From: Sphagnum compactum
Lineage: Eukaryota; Bryophyta; Sphagnopsida; Sphagnales
Length of the DNA stretch: 64,000 nt
Reading direction: 5' to 3'
Assembly: GCA_965153455.1 (NCBI GenBank)
Contig: OZ234502.1
Span: 13,795,495-13,859,494 of the forward strand
The notes under the pieces are model-generated. The model did no database searches, had not been told where the DNA came from, and was given only the letters and a program-made list of their open reading frames with translations. A program made the position numbers and the translations under genes. Below, piece after piece: positions 11,334-24,419 of this stretch. Numbering within the stretch: the stretch's first letter is position 1; each line of letters begins with the position of its first letter.

Positions 11334-12000
11334 GGACCAGAGGTTGCGCTCTTTTGATGTACTACACTTTCCACTAGAGAGAGTTCTTTTTTCTGCGACT
11401 TCAAACCCTTTTTTTTCTGGAAGCATGAGAGATTGAGGGACTTAGCTTTTATTTCACTGTCTGTAGACAAAAATTCAGTCACAAAAATCTCTTCTTCAGC
11501 ATCCTCCAGATTTTTGAGCTTCTGCATGAATATATACTTGGAGATTCATGCAACCCAAGTTTTGATTTTGTGCACTGGTGTAAAAAAGTCTTTCGGAAGA
11601 TTCTTAGTCCCCAATTTACATCAGAGCTTGGAGTTGCAGTAGATCAAGAAGAAGCTCAAGAACAAGAAACTCAACAAGATGAGAACAAGAAGTTAGGTGT
11701 TGAGGAGATGGGCAAACGAAAAGGCAGGCACCTGAAGAGAGAGAGAATAGATGCTTCCAGCTGCGCTTTTCACCGCCCAAGCATGCGTTTAGGGTTTGGA
11801 GTTTTCTACAGTAGTATTCCAACAAACCAGAAGAAAGAAAGAAGTGGGTTGCTTCAATATTCCATGTGGATAAAGATCCACACGGAAGAAAACAATCATC
11901 ACGTGAGGAGATGGGTGTAGAATTTGCGTGTTGGGTTTTTTTCGCACCGCAATTTTGAGTTGGAGGTGGTGCAAAGTTGCAAAGGATTTTGTGCAGTTTC

Positions 12001-12039
<39 letters not shown>

Positions 12040-12056
12040 TGACAACAGTCATCATC
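11334..12056 (+). promoter_or_regulatory. Probable promoter and 5' UTR of the MoCo sulfurase gene
   Basis: The stretch holds a palindromic G-box TCACGTGA (core CACGTG at 11900-11905), about 150 bp before the ATG, and a (CT)n microsatellite at 12008-12035 immediately before the start, typical of plant 5' UTRs. ABRE/G-box control would suit an enzyme needed for abscisic acid synthesis, but one motif is weak evidence. The open frame that extends upstream of 12057 begins only with GTG. Confidence 0.4.
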
Positions 12057-15000
12057 ATGCATCGCTTAACGGGGCTTGCATCAAGTCTGGGCTTCTTCAG
12101 TATCTTCCCAGATCAAACACAGAAGGTCGAGAGAAGCAAGAACGTGTTGAACGCATCAATTCAGAAGAATGATGCTGATGGGTCATGTGCAGACGAGGCG
12201 GAGGAGGAGGAGAAACTGGAATTCTTGGAAAAGTATGGGAGTCAGTATGGGTATCCAGAGAGCACAACTCCTATTGATGAGCTTCGGAGTAAAGAATTTG
12301 CACGCTTGGCTGGTAAGTGTTTTCCATCTTCTCCACCAGCAGGAGGAATTCTGGAGTTTTGTGTCAAGAATCCTTCTTCCAAGGATGTGAATTGTTGATT
12401 GAAATTGTGGTTTGAGTATTGGGTCACTCCACAAACCCTGACCCTCCCCCCAGACTCCTCTCTCTGGCTTCTTGGGAAGCTTTGCAAATACTCATAATTA
12501 TCGTATCCCAGAGCAATTTGGGTTCTGGATAAATTTTTTCTGCCTGTTTTTCTTCTTTGGAAAGACAGAGGAAGCAGGAAAAAGCTTGAGCAAGATGCAA
12601 TCTGTGTGAATTGCGATATGTCTGTTGCTAGATCAATCCAAGAATTGTGATATGTCTGTTGCAAGATCAATCTGAGAATGGTGGTATGTCTTCTGTTGGA
12701 GAGAGAGGGTAAGAGAGTTTATGGGGTATGTGATGTCTGCTGTCAAAACAGGAACTGTGTATGTGGATCATGCAGGAGCAACCCTGCATTCAGATTCTCA
12801 GCTGAGAGGAGCTCTGGATGATCTATCTGCAAATCTTTACAGCAATCCCCGTATCCAGCCCTTTCTTTCATTCTTTCTTTTGTTTCCTCATCTGATTGTT
12901 CATTGCCTGAGAGGTTTGAAACAGCCCAAGAGCTGTGAATTGGGAAATCTGAAAGGTGGCTATGGAGGATGATGGGTAACACCCTTGACAGAAACAAAAA
13001 AAACAGACAGTCAAAGTGACAGCAGCATCCGGACATCTGATAAGGTTGAGCTTGCTCGTCAGCAGGTAAAACTCTTCCGCTGAGATCTCACAGAAGAAGC
13101 TACTTGACAATAATGCAAATTATGCTTTCTTTTGCAAGGTTTTGTTGCTGCTGGCTGGTGGGTGATAACATTTGGCAAGATTTTCTGTTTTTATTTTTTT
13201 CCCTCATAGGTTTTGGCTCTCTGCAATGCACCTCCTGGGGAATATACATGTGTATTCACAGCAGGAGCTACGTCAGCTCTGAAGCTAGTTGGAGAAGCCT
13301 TTCCATGGAGCAGTGAGAGTGAGTATCTTTACACCATGGAGAATCACAACAGTGTGCTCGGGATCCGAGAGTATCCTTTTTTCATCTGGTCACTTATCCA
13401 AGGTTTTGCAAACTGCTGACTTAGAGTTTTGTCTACTCAGACAATTCGTCTTTGGTAAGTACAATTTGTGAAATGCAATCTCTTTTTCTCGGCTTCATTT
13501 TTCTGTAGGTGTCATTGTGAGATCATCATTGCATTCTTGACAATGGAAAAAAGATATGCTCTTGATCATGGTGCCACTGCCACTGCTGTGGATGTGGAAC
13601 GGATCTACCCCCCAAGCTCCAAATCTAGAAACTATGAGAGAGGCAATGTGCAGATAAAGCGTAGGAGTCCACTACAAAGGCCCATGGGTTCTTGGACTTT
13701 GAAAGGAGAATGTAAAGGTGGGGATACTGAGCTTTGTTTGTTTTAATTTTTAACTTGTGGGTAGTTGGTTTTTTTGCTTCTTCTGTTTGATGTTGTTCTG
13801 ACTCATGTTGCCAAGAGTTTCCCCTGTTGGATTTCAAAGATTTCAGAACCAACGGGTGTTGTGATATGGTGGTTATGGATGATGCCAGAGGATCAAGAGC
13901 TCTACCACCTGTTTGCATTTCCCCTTGAATGCAATTTCTCAGGAGCAAAATTTGACTTGGATCTTGTCACTCAGATTCAACAGGGCAGACATTGTGGAGA
14001 AAAACACTCGTAGGTACTCATCACATGACTCTCTAGTTTTATGCACATAGGATCTGACAATGCCAATATAAGCACATGTGGCATCAAGAGCACCTCGTCA
14101 TGTTTCCCATGGACTTTATATTCAGGGAGACAAAAGACTCAGATTTTCTAGATTTTCTAGCAGGTAGTGACATTGCCAGAATCAGATCCAGATTCTCTAA
14201 TCAATCAATTACTGTAAAGAGGGTAGTGGTGGTATCTATCTATCAATATGTTGTTGGAATTGAGAGAATGAGGATTGGGTCTGACCCAGCAGGGGTCAGT
14301 GGCTGGTGCTTATGGATGCTGCCAAGGGATGTGGTACTATGCCCCCGGACTTGTCTAGATTCAAAGCAGACTTTGTGGCCATCTCATTTTACAAGGTAAT
14401 AAAACAGTCCAGTCTCATCTTGTTCACGCTGATGACTGGCGAAAGCCAACCATTTTTACGTTGTGCTATTCTCTATGGTTTTGTTTGCACACATGTCAGT
14501 TCATTTGTTAGTGAGGATTTTTTCTTGAGCAAAAAGAATGAGATTTCTTTCACAGCTTGGAAACCTGCTGACTGGCTTGTTTGTTGCTGGCTGCAGTTAT
14601 TTGGCTACCCAACAGGCCTAGGAGCACTTCTTGTCCGGAATGGTAAGCACAAGATTCACATTCCTTGGCTTTACGGCTCATCGTACTCTTGTCGAGGTAA
14701 AACCAATCTAGTGGCTCCTTTCAAGTTTCCTGAGATTACAGATAAGATATCCAGAACCTATGTTTTACATTGTGTAATGATCACATGGTTTGGTAATGTT
14801 GACAGATGCTGCACGACTGCTGAGAAAGAAGTACTTTGCAGGAGGTGAATTCTTATGTTATTTTTATGCCTTTTGCTTACGCTTGTTGTAGCCAACATTT
14901 TTCTTCATGACATCCAGGGCAGTATCTTATCTTCTGGTTCTATCAGGTAGTTAGTGTGCAATCTTGTTCCTCCATACAAGAGTTTTAGGTTGTTTTGCTC

Positions 15001-18000
15001 ATCAAAATATTTTTGCTAACAAAGTAGTCATAGTAGTCCCTTTCAGCAAAAGGCACACAATTGTTGAAATGTATGTGAACTGGTGGACATCCTGTACACA
15101 GGCACAGTGGCAGTTTCCATAGCGGATGCCGATTTCATGCAGAAACGAGATAGAACAGAACAGTGGCTTGAGGATGGCACCGCTTCATTTCTTAGCATAG
15201 TTGCACTCCGCCATGGCTTTGCAGTTATCAATCGGCTACAACCACAAAACATCAGTAGGTGAGGACTTCTGGCTCACAAACCTGGAGTATCTGACACCAA
15301 CACCATTTCCATACCACTTGGTGCTTAACTGCATCACTGATCGTTGAAGCTCGATTCTTGCAATTCTGATTGAGAACAAGGTATTGGTGATGTAGGCACA
15401 CCGGGTCCTTGACCAGCTACATGGCTACAAAACTCGCAGGCTTAAAGCATGGGAATGGAACTCCGGTTTGCATTCTATATGGGAACCACCATCACAACAA
15501 TGACGATGATCACCATCATCAAGCAGTGAGTGGTGCATTGATGTCATGATCCAGTTTCGTTCACATCTGGAATCTTCATCTGCAAGTGCTGAATCGTTTT
15601 CACACAAAATCTTTTGGTTTATCATCATCTCTGGTGCATGCTTGTTTTTTTTGCAACAGCAGAATTACTGGGGCCTGCATTGTAACCAAGGCCCAATTGT
15701 GACTTTGAATCTGAAGCGGGCTGATGGGTCTTGGGTCGGTTACCATGAAGTTGAAAAGCTTGCAGCTCTGAGCAATATTCAGCTCCGTGTAAGTTGCTTT
15801 CAAGATGCTACCAGTAGTTCAAAACAAGCAATTTGCAAAAGAAAGTAGTAGGTCACTTCTGGGGAAGATTCTTTTGTTGGGTTATTCAAAGTTCATTTTG
15901 CAATGAATTGAACAACATGGCCTTTTTGATTTCTTGCACAGACTGGCTGTTTTTGCAACCCGGGTGCATGTGCAAAGTATTTGCAACTCTCGCAACTAGA
16001 TCTCCGTACAAATTATGAGGTCAGGGATCCTGCTGATAACTGGCAAGCTATTTTTCACTCATTGATTTGCATTCTGTCTCCAAGTTTTGAACTTTCACCT
16101 GAGTCACACAAGCTCTGAAAGGATTGCTGCTTTAAGCTCTCTTCATAGTCCTTAGGAGGATTGGCATGAGCTATTGCAGGCAGGCCATGTATGCTGGGAT
16201 GATCATGATGTGATCAATGGGCAACCGACGGGAGCTGTAAGGGTTTCATTTGGTTACATGTCTACATTTGAGGATTGTTTGGTAAGAAGACACTCACAAT
16301 CTCAGCTGCACTTGGAGAACCTCTTTTCTGTGTGTACAAATTTATTTTATTTTTTCTGCAATTCAATGTGTTATATCTTTTGTCTTGCACATGTTTTTGA
16401 TGCCATAGTTCAAATAGTATGGCTCTTTGACTATTGAATCTGGTGATATGAATCTTGCAGGCTGTGATTAGGTTCATTCGCAAGTATTTTGTGGAGTCAG
16501 GTGGTGAAAGAACTGTCAAGAGGATTGACAAAACGTTGAATGCTAGGCTATCAAAGGGCTTGAGTAATTTGGGTAAAGCACTTATCACAATGCTGTTCTG
16601 TTGATATGTTGATGTTGTTGTATCAGAACAACTTTTTTTGTTCCTGGAGTACACACAGAATCAATGTCCAAGGTAGAAGGAGAAAATGAGGTCTTTTGGG
16701 TCTCTACTACTGAGCAGTGACATGGGTTGTTGAACTTTTTGATCAGAAACTTCAACAGCAAGTAGTGGTCTAATGATGGATGATAGCATCAATGGTGGAA
16801 TAGTAGACAATGACACCCACGCCACAACTTCAATACAATTGGAATCCATAATTGTCTACCCAATTAAGTCATGTGCTGGTTTCAGTGTGCGGGTGTGGCC
16901 TCTGAGTGATTGTGGTAAGCTTACCAAACCAAAAGCAATTCTGTTCTACCAGACCTGTCTTCTTCCATTCCCAATGGCTTTTACATTCCATTGGAATATT
17001 CCCAAGAGACACACGCTCAAACTTTGTCAAAAGTGTAAAAGTTTATTACTGAAACATGGTTATACCCATGTTTTCTTGTCCTTATTTGAACACTGGAACT
17101 TTGTGGAAATATGGTGTGCAGGGCTTCTTTATGATAGAGAGTGGTTGATACAGAATCATTCTGGAGATACCCTTACGCAGAAGAAAGTGAGTGAACTTTT
17201 TGCCTCACAAGCTCTGAACACCATGTAGTGGAAAATAAAATCTGAACTGCCACTGAGCGCGCTTTGCTTGATTATAGATGAAAAGATCGTTTTGACCTTG
17301 GATTACTGTTCTTAGGAATATGGGTTCTTATTTGTGAGTGGGATATAATCTAAAGACGGATGTGCATCAAGAGTTTTCAGACTGAGAAAAAATTCTCAAC
17401 TTGGGATGTACTTTTACTGCCCATAGAGATTTCTTATGTTGTCTGTGTTGGAAGTTGAGTCAAGCTTTGGGTGAGACTGAAAGTCATGTATTTCGATGTC
17501 TTGTGATCAAGTGCAGCTTTCTTCAATGTGTTCAATTCAAACATCCATTGACCTCTCAACAGGGATGATGCAAGTCTGGGCTCCAAACATGAATCATCGT
17601 CTAGCTATTCCATTACAAGGAGATCAATGTTCCAGCACAAGGGATTTGATGCTCTGTGGCAGCAGGTACTTCTTCTGTTCTGTCTCAGAACACACTTTCT
17701 TGCATGAGTATATGCTGGATTCCAGCATGAGTATGCATGAGTATTGTGGCTTATCTGAATTGGGTTTGGGTTTGGCATCCAGAAATCTATTTGAGATTTG
17801 GCATTCAGAGATTTGTGAGTTCTCTCAACTCTCGATTGTTGTTGTTGTTGTTGTTGTTGTTCAGAGCTGGAGGCAACAGTTATGGTCCAGAGGTGGCGGA
17901 ATGGTTTACAGCAGCTCTAGGGATACCCTGCAGTCTGTTGAGGAGAGAACCCAAGAGCCGAAAATTGCAGGCAAGGAGAAGAACCCGTGGTGTTAGCAAA

Positions 18001-19347
18001 AGAGATGATGACAATGATGGGGGTAGTAAGGAAGCCTCAGAGATCAGCTTTGTGAACGAGGGGCAACTTTTGCTTGTGTCAAAAGCAAGCATTGATGAGC
18101 TAAACCAGCGCATGGCAGCGTATGTCCATGACTGTCTTGGTGAAAAGAATAGTAAGTTCAATTTTTCAGGAACCAAAAGAAGGTTCAGAATTTGACTTCT
18201 GGACTTTTCAAAGCAGTTCTACTTGCCACCCATTCTGTGCTTTTCTAGTCATTTTGATTTTGGTTGGGAACTAGTTGAAGAGACAAGGAGCTTTGGATAA
18301 AACTTTGACACTGCCCCATTTGCATTATCAAGATGCATTTTGTGATTTGCAATGAGTCAGGGATCAAAGCTTCCAAGAGGCATTCAAGTTTATTTAGATA
18401 GGTTTTGACACACTGTGCATGGTTTGTTCCTGCAGATTTGCGGATCAAGGAGGTCTGCAATACTGAACATGCACCTGCGAGTGTTCAAGTCGATGCATTG
18501 CAGTTCAGGCCAAACTTAGTGCTTTCTGGCAGCCTACCAAATGACGAAGATAATTGGCAGACTGTCAGCATCTGCAATCAGCGATTTACAGTATGTTGCC
18601 AAAACCCGCATTTGTTCACAAAAAGTCTGTCATCCAAGTGTATCTACTCTCTCAAAAGCATTGAGCCAGTAGCAGAGTGTGGTCTAGGGACCCATTGTCC
18701 ACCTCTTGCAAATGGTCTTACTCTCAAAGGGTTCATCATCACAGGAAGGCTACTCTGAATTTTCGTTGATTGCATGGCAGGTACTAGGAGGTTGCAACCG
18801 GTGTCAAATGGTGAACATAGACCAAGCCACTGGTTTCCGTCACAGTCAGAGTCAACCACTGGCAACTTTGGCTTCTTATCGCAGGGTTGAGGTAGAGATT
18901 TTCTTCTTGACAGTTGGGTTTTTTTTTTTTTTTTTTTTTTCGGGTCTCTGGCTTATATCTTTTGCAAGAAATTATGTATTTTTATATATCTGGACACTGG
19001 GTTGCAAAGGGGACTGTGCATCTCCATCATGCTCAATGATCCTGACTTCAACCGTATAACCTGAATAGGGAATAATTATATTCTGCATCTGTTTTCCCTT
19101 ACCAAGAGACTCTATATGACTCTATTGCAATCATTGTGTTTGTGTGTGGGTGGTGGAATGGTTGTAGGGAAAGATAACATTTGGTATCTTATTGACACAA
19201 GACAACTTTGGCAGCACTCACCAATCTGTTGAACAGAATTCCATAGTTGAACTGGAGACTGACTATGTCAAATGGTTACATGCAACGTATGGAAGACTAT
19301 TGTCAGTCGGGTCTAAAGTGAGTGTCAAGAGGCGCATGATCAGCTGA
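12057..19347 (+). CDS. ABA3: Molybdenum cofactor sulfurase (ABA3/MOCOS type), 22 exons
   Basis: A PLP-dependent cytosolic enzyme that takes sulfur from cysteine and sulfurates the molybdenum cofactor of aldehyde oxidase (last step of abscisic acid synthesis) and xanthine dehydrogenase. Exons: 12057-12312, 12752-12850, 13007-13065, 13210-13370, 13554-13717, 13889-14009, 14293-14395, 14597-14642, 14806-14844, 15102-15258, 15396-15525, 15660-15788, 15942-16019, 16180-16281, 16461-16572, 16747-16914, 17122-17186, 17517-17665, 17865-18151, 18436-18590, 18781-18891, 19168-19347. They sum to 2871 nt (956 aa) with all phases consistent. NifS-like domain: [50 protein letters not shown] lysine at FYK (K321, last codon of exon 7), persulfide cysteine in [14 protein letters not shown] (C493). 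C-terminal MOSC domain: [12 protein letters not shown] and [13 protein letters not shown]. It is longer than the Arabidopsis protein (819 aa), mainly through an N-terminal extension and linker sequence. Confidence 0.93.
17837..17862 (+). repeat. GTT microsatellite ahead of exon 19 acceptor
   Basis: A (GTT)n run sits just upstream of the TTCAG acceptor at 17861-17864, apparently serving as the pyrimidine-rich tract of that intron. Confidence 0.6.
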
Positions 19348-21726
19348 GGCAGATGCAAAGAAGTTTTACTCATTAATCCAGACAAATCTTTTGAAACAGC
19401 AGGTATGGATTCCAATGGGAGAAATCCTTCTTGTTTCACCACCCCCTTTTTGATCTCCTTAAAAGTCTAGGCTTTAAGTTTTATGCTTTCAGGTGTGAAG
19501 TTCATGCAGCCGATCCAAGTCAAGAATGCAATAAACCAGTGAATAGAAACAAGTCCTCTTTGTTGGTGGATTCATCAAATAACCAAATGGCATAGTAGTG
19601 GTTTGTACTTCCTTTCCAGCGCACAAAGAGTGGGTTTAGGGTAAGTATGACCCTTGAATGCGTATAGATGCGGGTGTTGTAGTCCATAACTTTCATGTTC
19701 ACAAAATTCCACCATTGCAGATTGGACCTATTAGACGTTCAATTTGTGATTCGAGAGTTTGTTTGGAATTTTCACAACCGCCATAATTGTGCAAGAAACA
19801 TGCATCCAATTTTAGTTTGCGACATGAATCATGTAACCTAGAATTTGTCTACAGTTGTTGTGCAATAAAATTGGTTTTGCATTTGAGGATTTTCTGAAAA
19901 TATTCCTTCCAAATTGTTTTTTCTCGCGCATGGTCAAAATTGTTTTCATTCTATTGAAGTTTTTCTTTCTCGGGTCTTTTGACTATTGGGCATCAAAGTT
20001 ACTCACAAAAACATGTACCTTCCCATCATGCGACGAGACGTAAGCCAATTGATGGTAGAATAACTAGTATGAAAAAGAAGGCACATGATTGAACGACTTG
20101 GGCCAAAACCACACAACACTAGTTGAAACACCCAAGGTACTTTAAATGGTTGACGAAAGGAATGATTGATTTGGAAGGATTTTTTTTACCCATGGTAGGA
20201 AGTCTTTGGAAACTCCTTTGGGGATTGGGAACTTTATGTTCAATATGTAGTTTAATAGAACTTAATTGGAAGCTCTTTGTGAAAATTTCAAATTTGACAC
20301 ATTAGGGATTATGAATGTCAAAGTCTTCCATTTTAACCAATGCAGGTATATGATTCTTTTGTGCATACCGTATGGTTATTAGAAAATAAAATAAAATATA
20401 TTGGTAATTGGATTGAATATGCAAACTAACAAATTGATACCAAGCATGTCCCAACTCATTGGAAAAATCTAGCCATTAATTGGTACCATGTGTGTAAGGG
20501 AAGTTTTAGATTTCAAGTATATTATTCTTGCATGATATTAAAAAAAAAAAAACAAGAATTATGTTCAAAGCCTATCCATTTGTATTGAAATGGGATCACT
20601 TTGCCATGATAACATCTTCATGAATGCTTTCAAGCCAAAAATTAGTGCCATTTTTTCCCAACAAGTTTCCCCTAACCCAAAAATCAAGCAAGAACAAGCT
20701 TTTGAATCATGTTTTAAGTGGATCACTAAAAAGACATGAGAGATGAGTGGGTTTGTGTTAGGTTATGGTGATAACCCCCACCACTATCAACATCGTTGAA
20801 TTTTGCAAGTTTTGAAACCCATCATTGGATGCACACCATCTATTGGTTTTTTCATCATCATTTCCAAAAATCAAACATAAGCTTTCAAAGGAAGCCATGT
20901 TCCTCTCATTATTGAACTTCAAGCTTTGCATCATATTTTTCAATCTCCAAAATCAAGTGGTCAAATATTGTGAATTTGAAGTCCATGAAAAATCCTCCCA
21001 TTGAAACATTCTTGTGTTTGTTCCCAAGCTTTGCTGGTTCCCATCAAAAAATTTCGATCATGATTATCGAATGGTCAAATTCTATCTTCTAGAGGTCAAA
21101 GAAGCACCTTTCAGCTAAAGCTTCCTTTCGCTTGTTATTGAGTTTTCTTAAAAGCCATTACTCTTTTGCTCTTTCTTGCTAATGTTTTTTTCCAAAGCTT
21201 TTTTTATCAACTTTTTAACTTTTGACAAACACCATCGTTCTTTTCTTATTTTCATTACAACGTGCAACAAAGAACTTTCAAGATAAGCTTCTTCATTGAC
21301 GACATTAGGATCCTTAGAATGTCATTCCATTTCCCCATTTTTTGTTTCCACTCAAACCCAAGAGCTTCCCAAAGGAGTTGTGACCTAGATTTGTGTTAGC
21401 AAAATTTTTGGGATGACTAAGCCCTAACCCGATGAAGTAGGGTGAAATTGCCTTAATGAATGACTTTCTGTGTTGATGGATGTACTGGCAAAAAAACACC
21501 AAGAGAAGGGATAGTTGGTGATCATGAGCTTTAGAGGAGCCACTTTTGCTTATTGATGTTTTTGTTATTTTTCTATGTTTTTTGTTGTTTGCAAGTTCTG
21601 GAATTTGGTGTGTTGTTTTCATGGAATGTCGACGCCCAAATAGAACATCAAACATGTAACTGGGAGAATTTCTCAAAGCGAAATAACTTGGAGCCAAACT
21701 AGTTTTTTCCACCAATTTTGCTAGTA
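19348..21726. other. Intergenic DNA downstream of the MoCo sulfurase gene
   Basis: AT-rich and without a recognisable gene. Short frames on both strands carry no motifs. No terminal repeats or tandem arrays stand out. Confidence 0.5.
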
Positions 21727-21965
21727 AACTGAATTTCATCTCGTCTTTCCTTTTCCCTGAGCGCCTCCACTGTTGCTACATATGTTTTCACTGGTCCTAC
21801 TTGTACAACTACAATAATTGGTCTCTAACCTTGTGCATTAAATACTGAAACTCAACATTTTATGTCGAGATGTAATAAAATTTCCTCACTTTGCATATAC
21901 CACTGAAAGAGGGGATAGGGGGTGAAAGCAGCCCCAAAGATATTGTGAAGACAGGGTTACTTTAC
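21727..21965 (+). repeat. Dispersed repeat family A, copy 2
   Basis: Same family and orientation as 2309-2557; see that entry for the shared blocks. The ends of the match (near CTGAATTTCAT and TTACTTTAC) are not flanked by an obvious target duplication. Confidence 0.7.
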
Positions 21966-22540
21966 AAGTAACTTTAATACATGTGAGAAATCACATAGTG
22001 AGATTTTGATTGCAACTACCTATGACTAATCGTAGAAAATTTGTGATAATTTGTTTTTGGACATGATATCATGTAGAATATGCACAAAGTCCAAAAATTA
22101 AACCTTGATTAAACTAATCTCAAGATTAGCATGGCAAAATGAGTTGCTCATGACCATACCATTTTTGTAAGGTGTACACAGGCAATGGGTTGCACATTGG
22201 ACAAAAAAAAAATTTAATATGGCATACGACTTTAATGACAAATTGTAGGTATGCCATATGACTTGGTTAGATCAAATCATTTAAAGTTGTTCAGAATTGA
22301 GTCCTGGTCTGTATGTGTTAGTCTTGGGGGTCAAGTTTTTAGTGTAAATTTCATGGCATGGATCTGATATATTTTCCCCTTTACCATCTTAAGAAATAAT
22401 TCGTCTGCCTACTAATTTCAGAGGCAAAATATTTACCACTTTTCATGTTTTCCACCCCAAAATAAAAAGTTACCTTTCCTATTCACCTCTCCTCTCCTAT
22501 TCTTTAGACAGGCTGCCTTCCAAATTCTGTTTTTTTTTTT
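21966..22540. other. Intergenic DNA, nothing recognised
   Basis: AT-rich sequence with no gene or repeat I can support. It ends in a T-run (22531-22545) that adjoins an inverted copy of repeat family C. Confidence 0.4.
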
Positions 22541-22830
22541 TTTTCAGCAATGGGGCCATTTTTATTGGCCCATTACCCACCAAAAAAACAAACTGAAACC
22601 TGGGAGGCTCATCAAAATAGCAATTCCTATGTCAGGATAGAGGACCTTCCTTTTGGCTCACCTATATAGGTGAGAAGGGGAATACTTTGAGCAAAGGATA
22701 TGGGATAAAGTGAGGTGCTATTGGGAACACCTTTTGAGGACACGTTTAGAACTTGGGGAACTCAAATGGGAACCTGAGAACATCATGGGGAACCCCACCC
22801 CTCCCCCCTGCCCACCTGTAGCTTCAAGAC
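22540..22830 (-). repeat. Dispersed repeat family C, inverted partial copy
   Basis: In reverse orientation this matches the 30.2-30.9 kb and 40.2-40.9 kb units: repeated TTCCCA / GTTCCC words, a CCTTTGG-flanked 14-bp palindrome CACCTATATAGGTG at 22659-22672, and AATGGGCCAATAAAAATGG-like text next to an A/T run. Confidence 0.6.
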
Positions 22831-22904
22831 AGCACAATGCATGAGTTGGTAGTCTATGCAATGTTACTCCATATTACAAAGAAGGAAGGTCCTCAAAATG
22901 AGGA

Positions 22905-23390
22905 GATGTGTGGAGTGTGGACACAGAATATACCACCACGGTAAACCAGCTCACCAATGGGGATGGATGGTTTGTGGACTGCAAACAATTTTTCATTGCA
23001 TTCCTGACCAATGGTTAACCACATTAATTACCTATGTATCAACCATCCAAAATACCTCGACCTATGTTGTAGCCACCAAGTGCTTCACCTAGTTACCTCA
23101 CATTCATTTTACACCCCCTGTCCACTTATAGGGAGTGTGATAGTTGCCCACAAATACATTCCCTATTTACTCACCTTTGATACTTTGCCCACTTATTACA
23201 AGGTAGTTTGAGGTTCCAATGGGAGGGTTTGTGGAATGGTAACCAAGGTGAAACCGTGGTACTTCATGTCATGGTTCATCCACAACCGAGTCATACTGGG
23301 TTTCCAATGGATGGTGCACTGCTGGGTGCCAGGTCACATACTTTGAGTGCTGTGAGGTGGTTTTCCGCCAGGTTGTATTAGGCCAGAAGA
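22905..23390 (+). repeat. Dispersed repeat family B, copy 1 (left portion)
   Basis: 22905-23215 matches 38720-38980 (AACCAGCTCACC, ATGTATCAACCATCCA, CCCACAA.TACATTCC). 23270-23390 matches 39930-40045 (ATCCACAAC.GAGTCATAC, CCAATGGATGGTGCACTG, GAGGTGGTTTTC.GCC). The match is direct and non-coding. This copy is uninterrupted whereas the other is split by insertions. Confidence 0.7.
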
Positions 23391-23514
23391 ACGTGTAATG
23401 GAAAATGAGCGGATTGTAAACATGTAATGGAAAATGGTTGTTGTAGTTGATTGTAAACATGTAATGGAAAGTGGCTCTGGAAGCAGATTCCGTAGTGGTA
23501 GCTGGCTAAGGAGC

Positions 23515-23708
23515 AAAGTGCCCCTAAATTGTGCTTAAAAGTCTAGGCATTTGCTGTGGCTGTTGCAAGGAGTATGGCTTCGGAAAAGCACAAAGCATCA
23601 ATTGCCAAGGGGAAGGTGCCCCTAAATTGTGCTTAAAAGTCTAGGCATTTGCTGTGGCTGTTGTAAGGAGTATGGCTTAGGAAAAGCACAAAGCATCAAT
23701 TTCCCACC
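23515..23708 (+). repeat. 98-bp tandem duplication inside family B
   Basis: Two nearly identical adjacent copies with a period of 98 bp, each starting near GTGCCCCTAAATTGTGC and containing GGCATTTGCTGTGGCTGTTG and GCACAAAGCATCAATT. The paralogous locus at 41060-41110 has only one, internally deleted unit, so the duplication is recent in this copy. Confidence 0.85.
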
Positions 23709-23840
23709 TATGGGAATTTTACACAATGGAGAAAGGTTCTCAAAGATATGTGTAAAATTCCCAATGAAGATGAAAGTACACATAATGACCTTGTGCATAT
23801 GCATTCTGCTTTGGGTAAAGCACTCCGAGAAAATTTGTAA
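23709..23840 (+). repeat. Dispersed repeat family B, copy 1 (right portion)
   Basis: Matches 41125-41250: GAGAAAGGTTCTCAA, GTAAAATTCCCAATG.AGATGAAA and C.CCTTTG-like blocks. Non-coding. Confidence 0.65.
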
Positions 23841-23984
23841 TGTATGTGGAGGGTACCTGATAGCCATGAATTTGCCTCCTAGAAATTGGGAGTGATATTA
23901 TGCCTACTCCTCAAGGGTGGGAGGGAAATTATGCCTATTTATAAGTGTAAGAACCCTCCCATTCACATGCCTTGTGATCTGCAT

Positions 23985-24340
23985 AGACAAAGAAGTCAAG
24001 GTACCAAGTGGGTTCTGGTTCACCCTGGCCACTCGGGATGAGAAAATGAGGAAAAAAGGCAGTTTATAGGAACTTCGTGGCATGGGATAGAAAACGAACA
24101 AGAGTAGAAAGAAAAATGAAAAGGAAAAAGAAAGTAAAGGAGGCACTTCCATAGCCGTATCTTGTGATATTTATGTCTTGTTGTGTGTGATGAATTGATG
24201 GTGGCTCATTCACGAGCTGTGGGTAGAAAATCCCTGGAATCCCATTGGGTAGATTGTGCAATTGTAGGCGCTTTTGATCTTTGACCATAGCTCTTGTTGT
24301 AAAATTCAACTACCGATTTTCTCGCCATTACATCTCGTTA
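23985..24340 (+). repeat. Dispersed repeat family D (LTR-element-like), copy 1
   Basis: Matches 29822-29975 and 30915-31095. Shared blocks: AGTCAAGGTAC, GGTTCACC.TG.CCAC, AAGAGTAGAAA.AAAAATGAAAAGG, CCCTGGAATCCCATTGGGTA and ATTCAACTACCGATTTTCTCGCC. In the second copy the block after the shared LTR-like end reads TGGTATCAGA, like an iMet primer-binding site; here it has decayed to CTCGGGATGAGA. Confidence 0.55.
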
Positions 24341-24419
24341 ATGTCACTCCATCTCATAAAGAGTTAGCCTATTTTGTCTTCGTCCCTGTGGCACCTAGTT
24401 CGCAATAAAAAACGTGCAA

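Noticed and set aside
11928-12056. Upstream extension of the MoCo sulfurase frame
   Set aside because: It opens with GTG and runs through the CT microsatellite, giving an artificial Ser/Leu repeat. It is 5' UTR.
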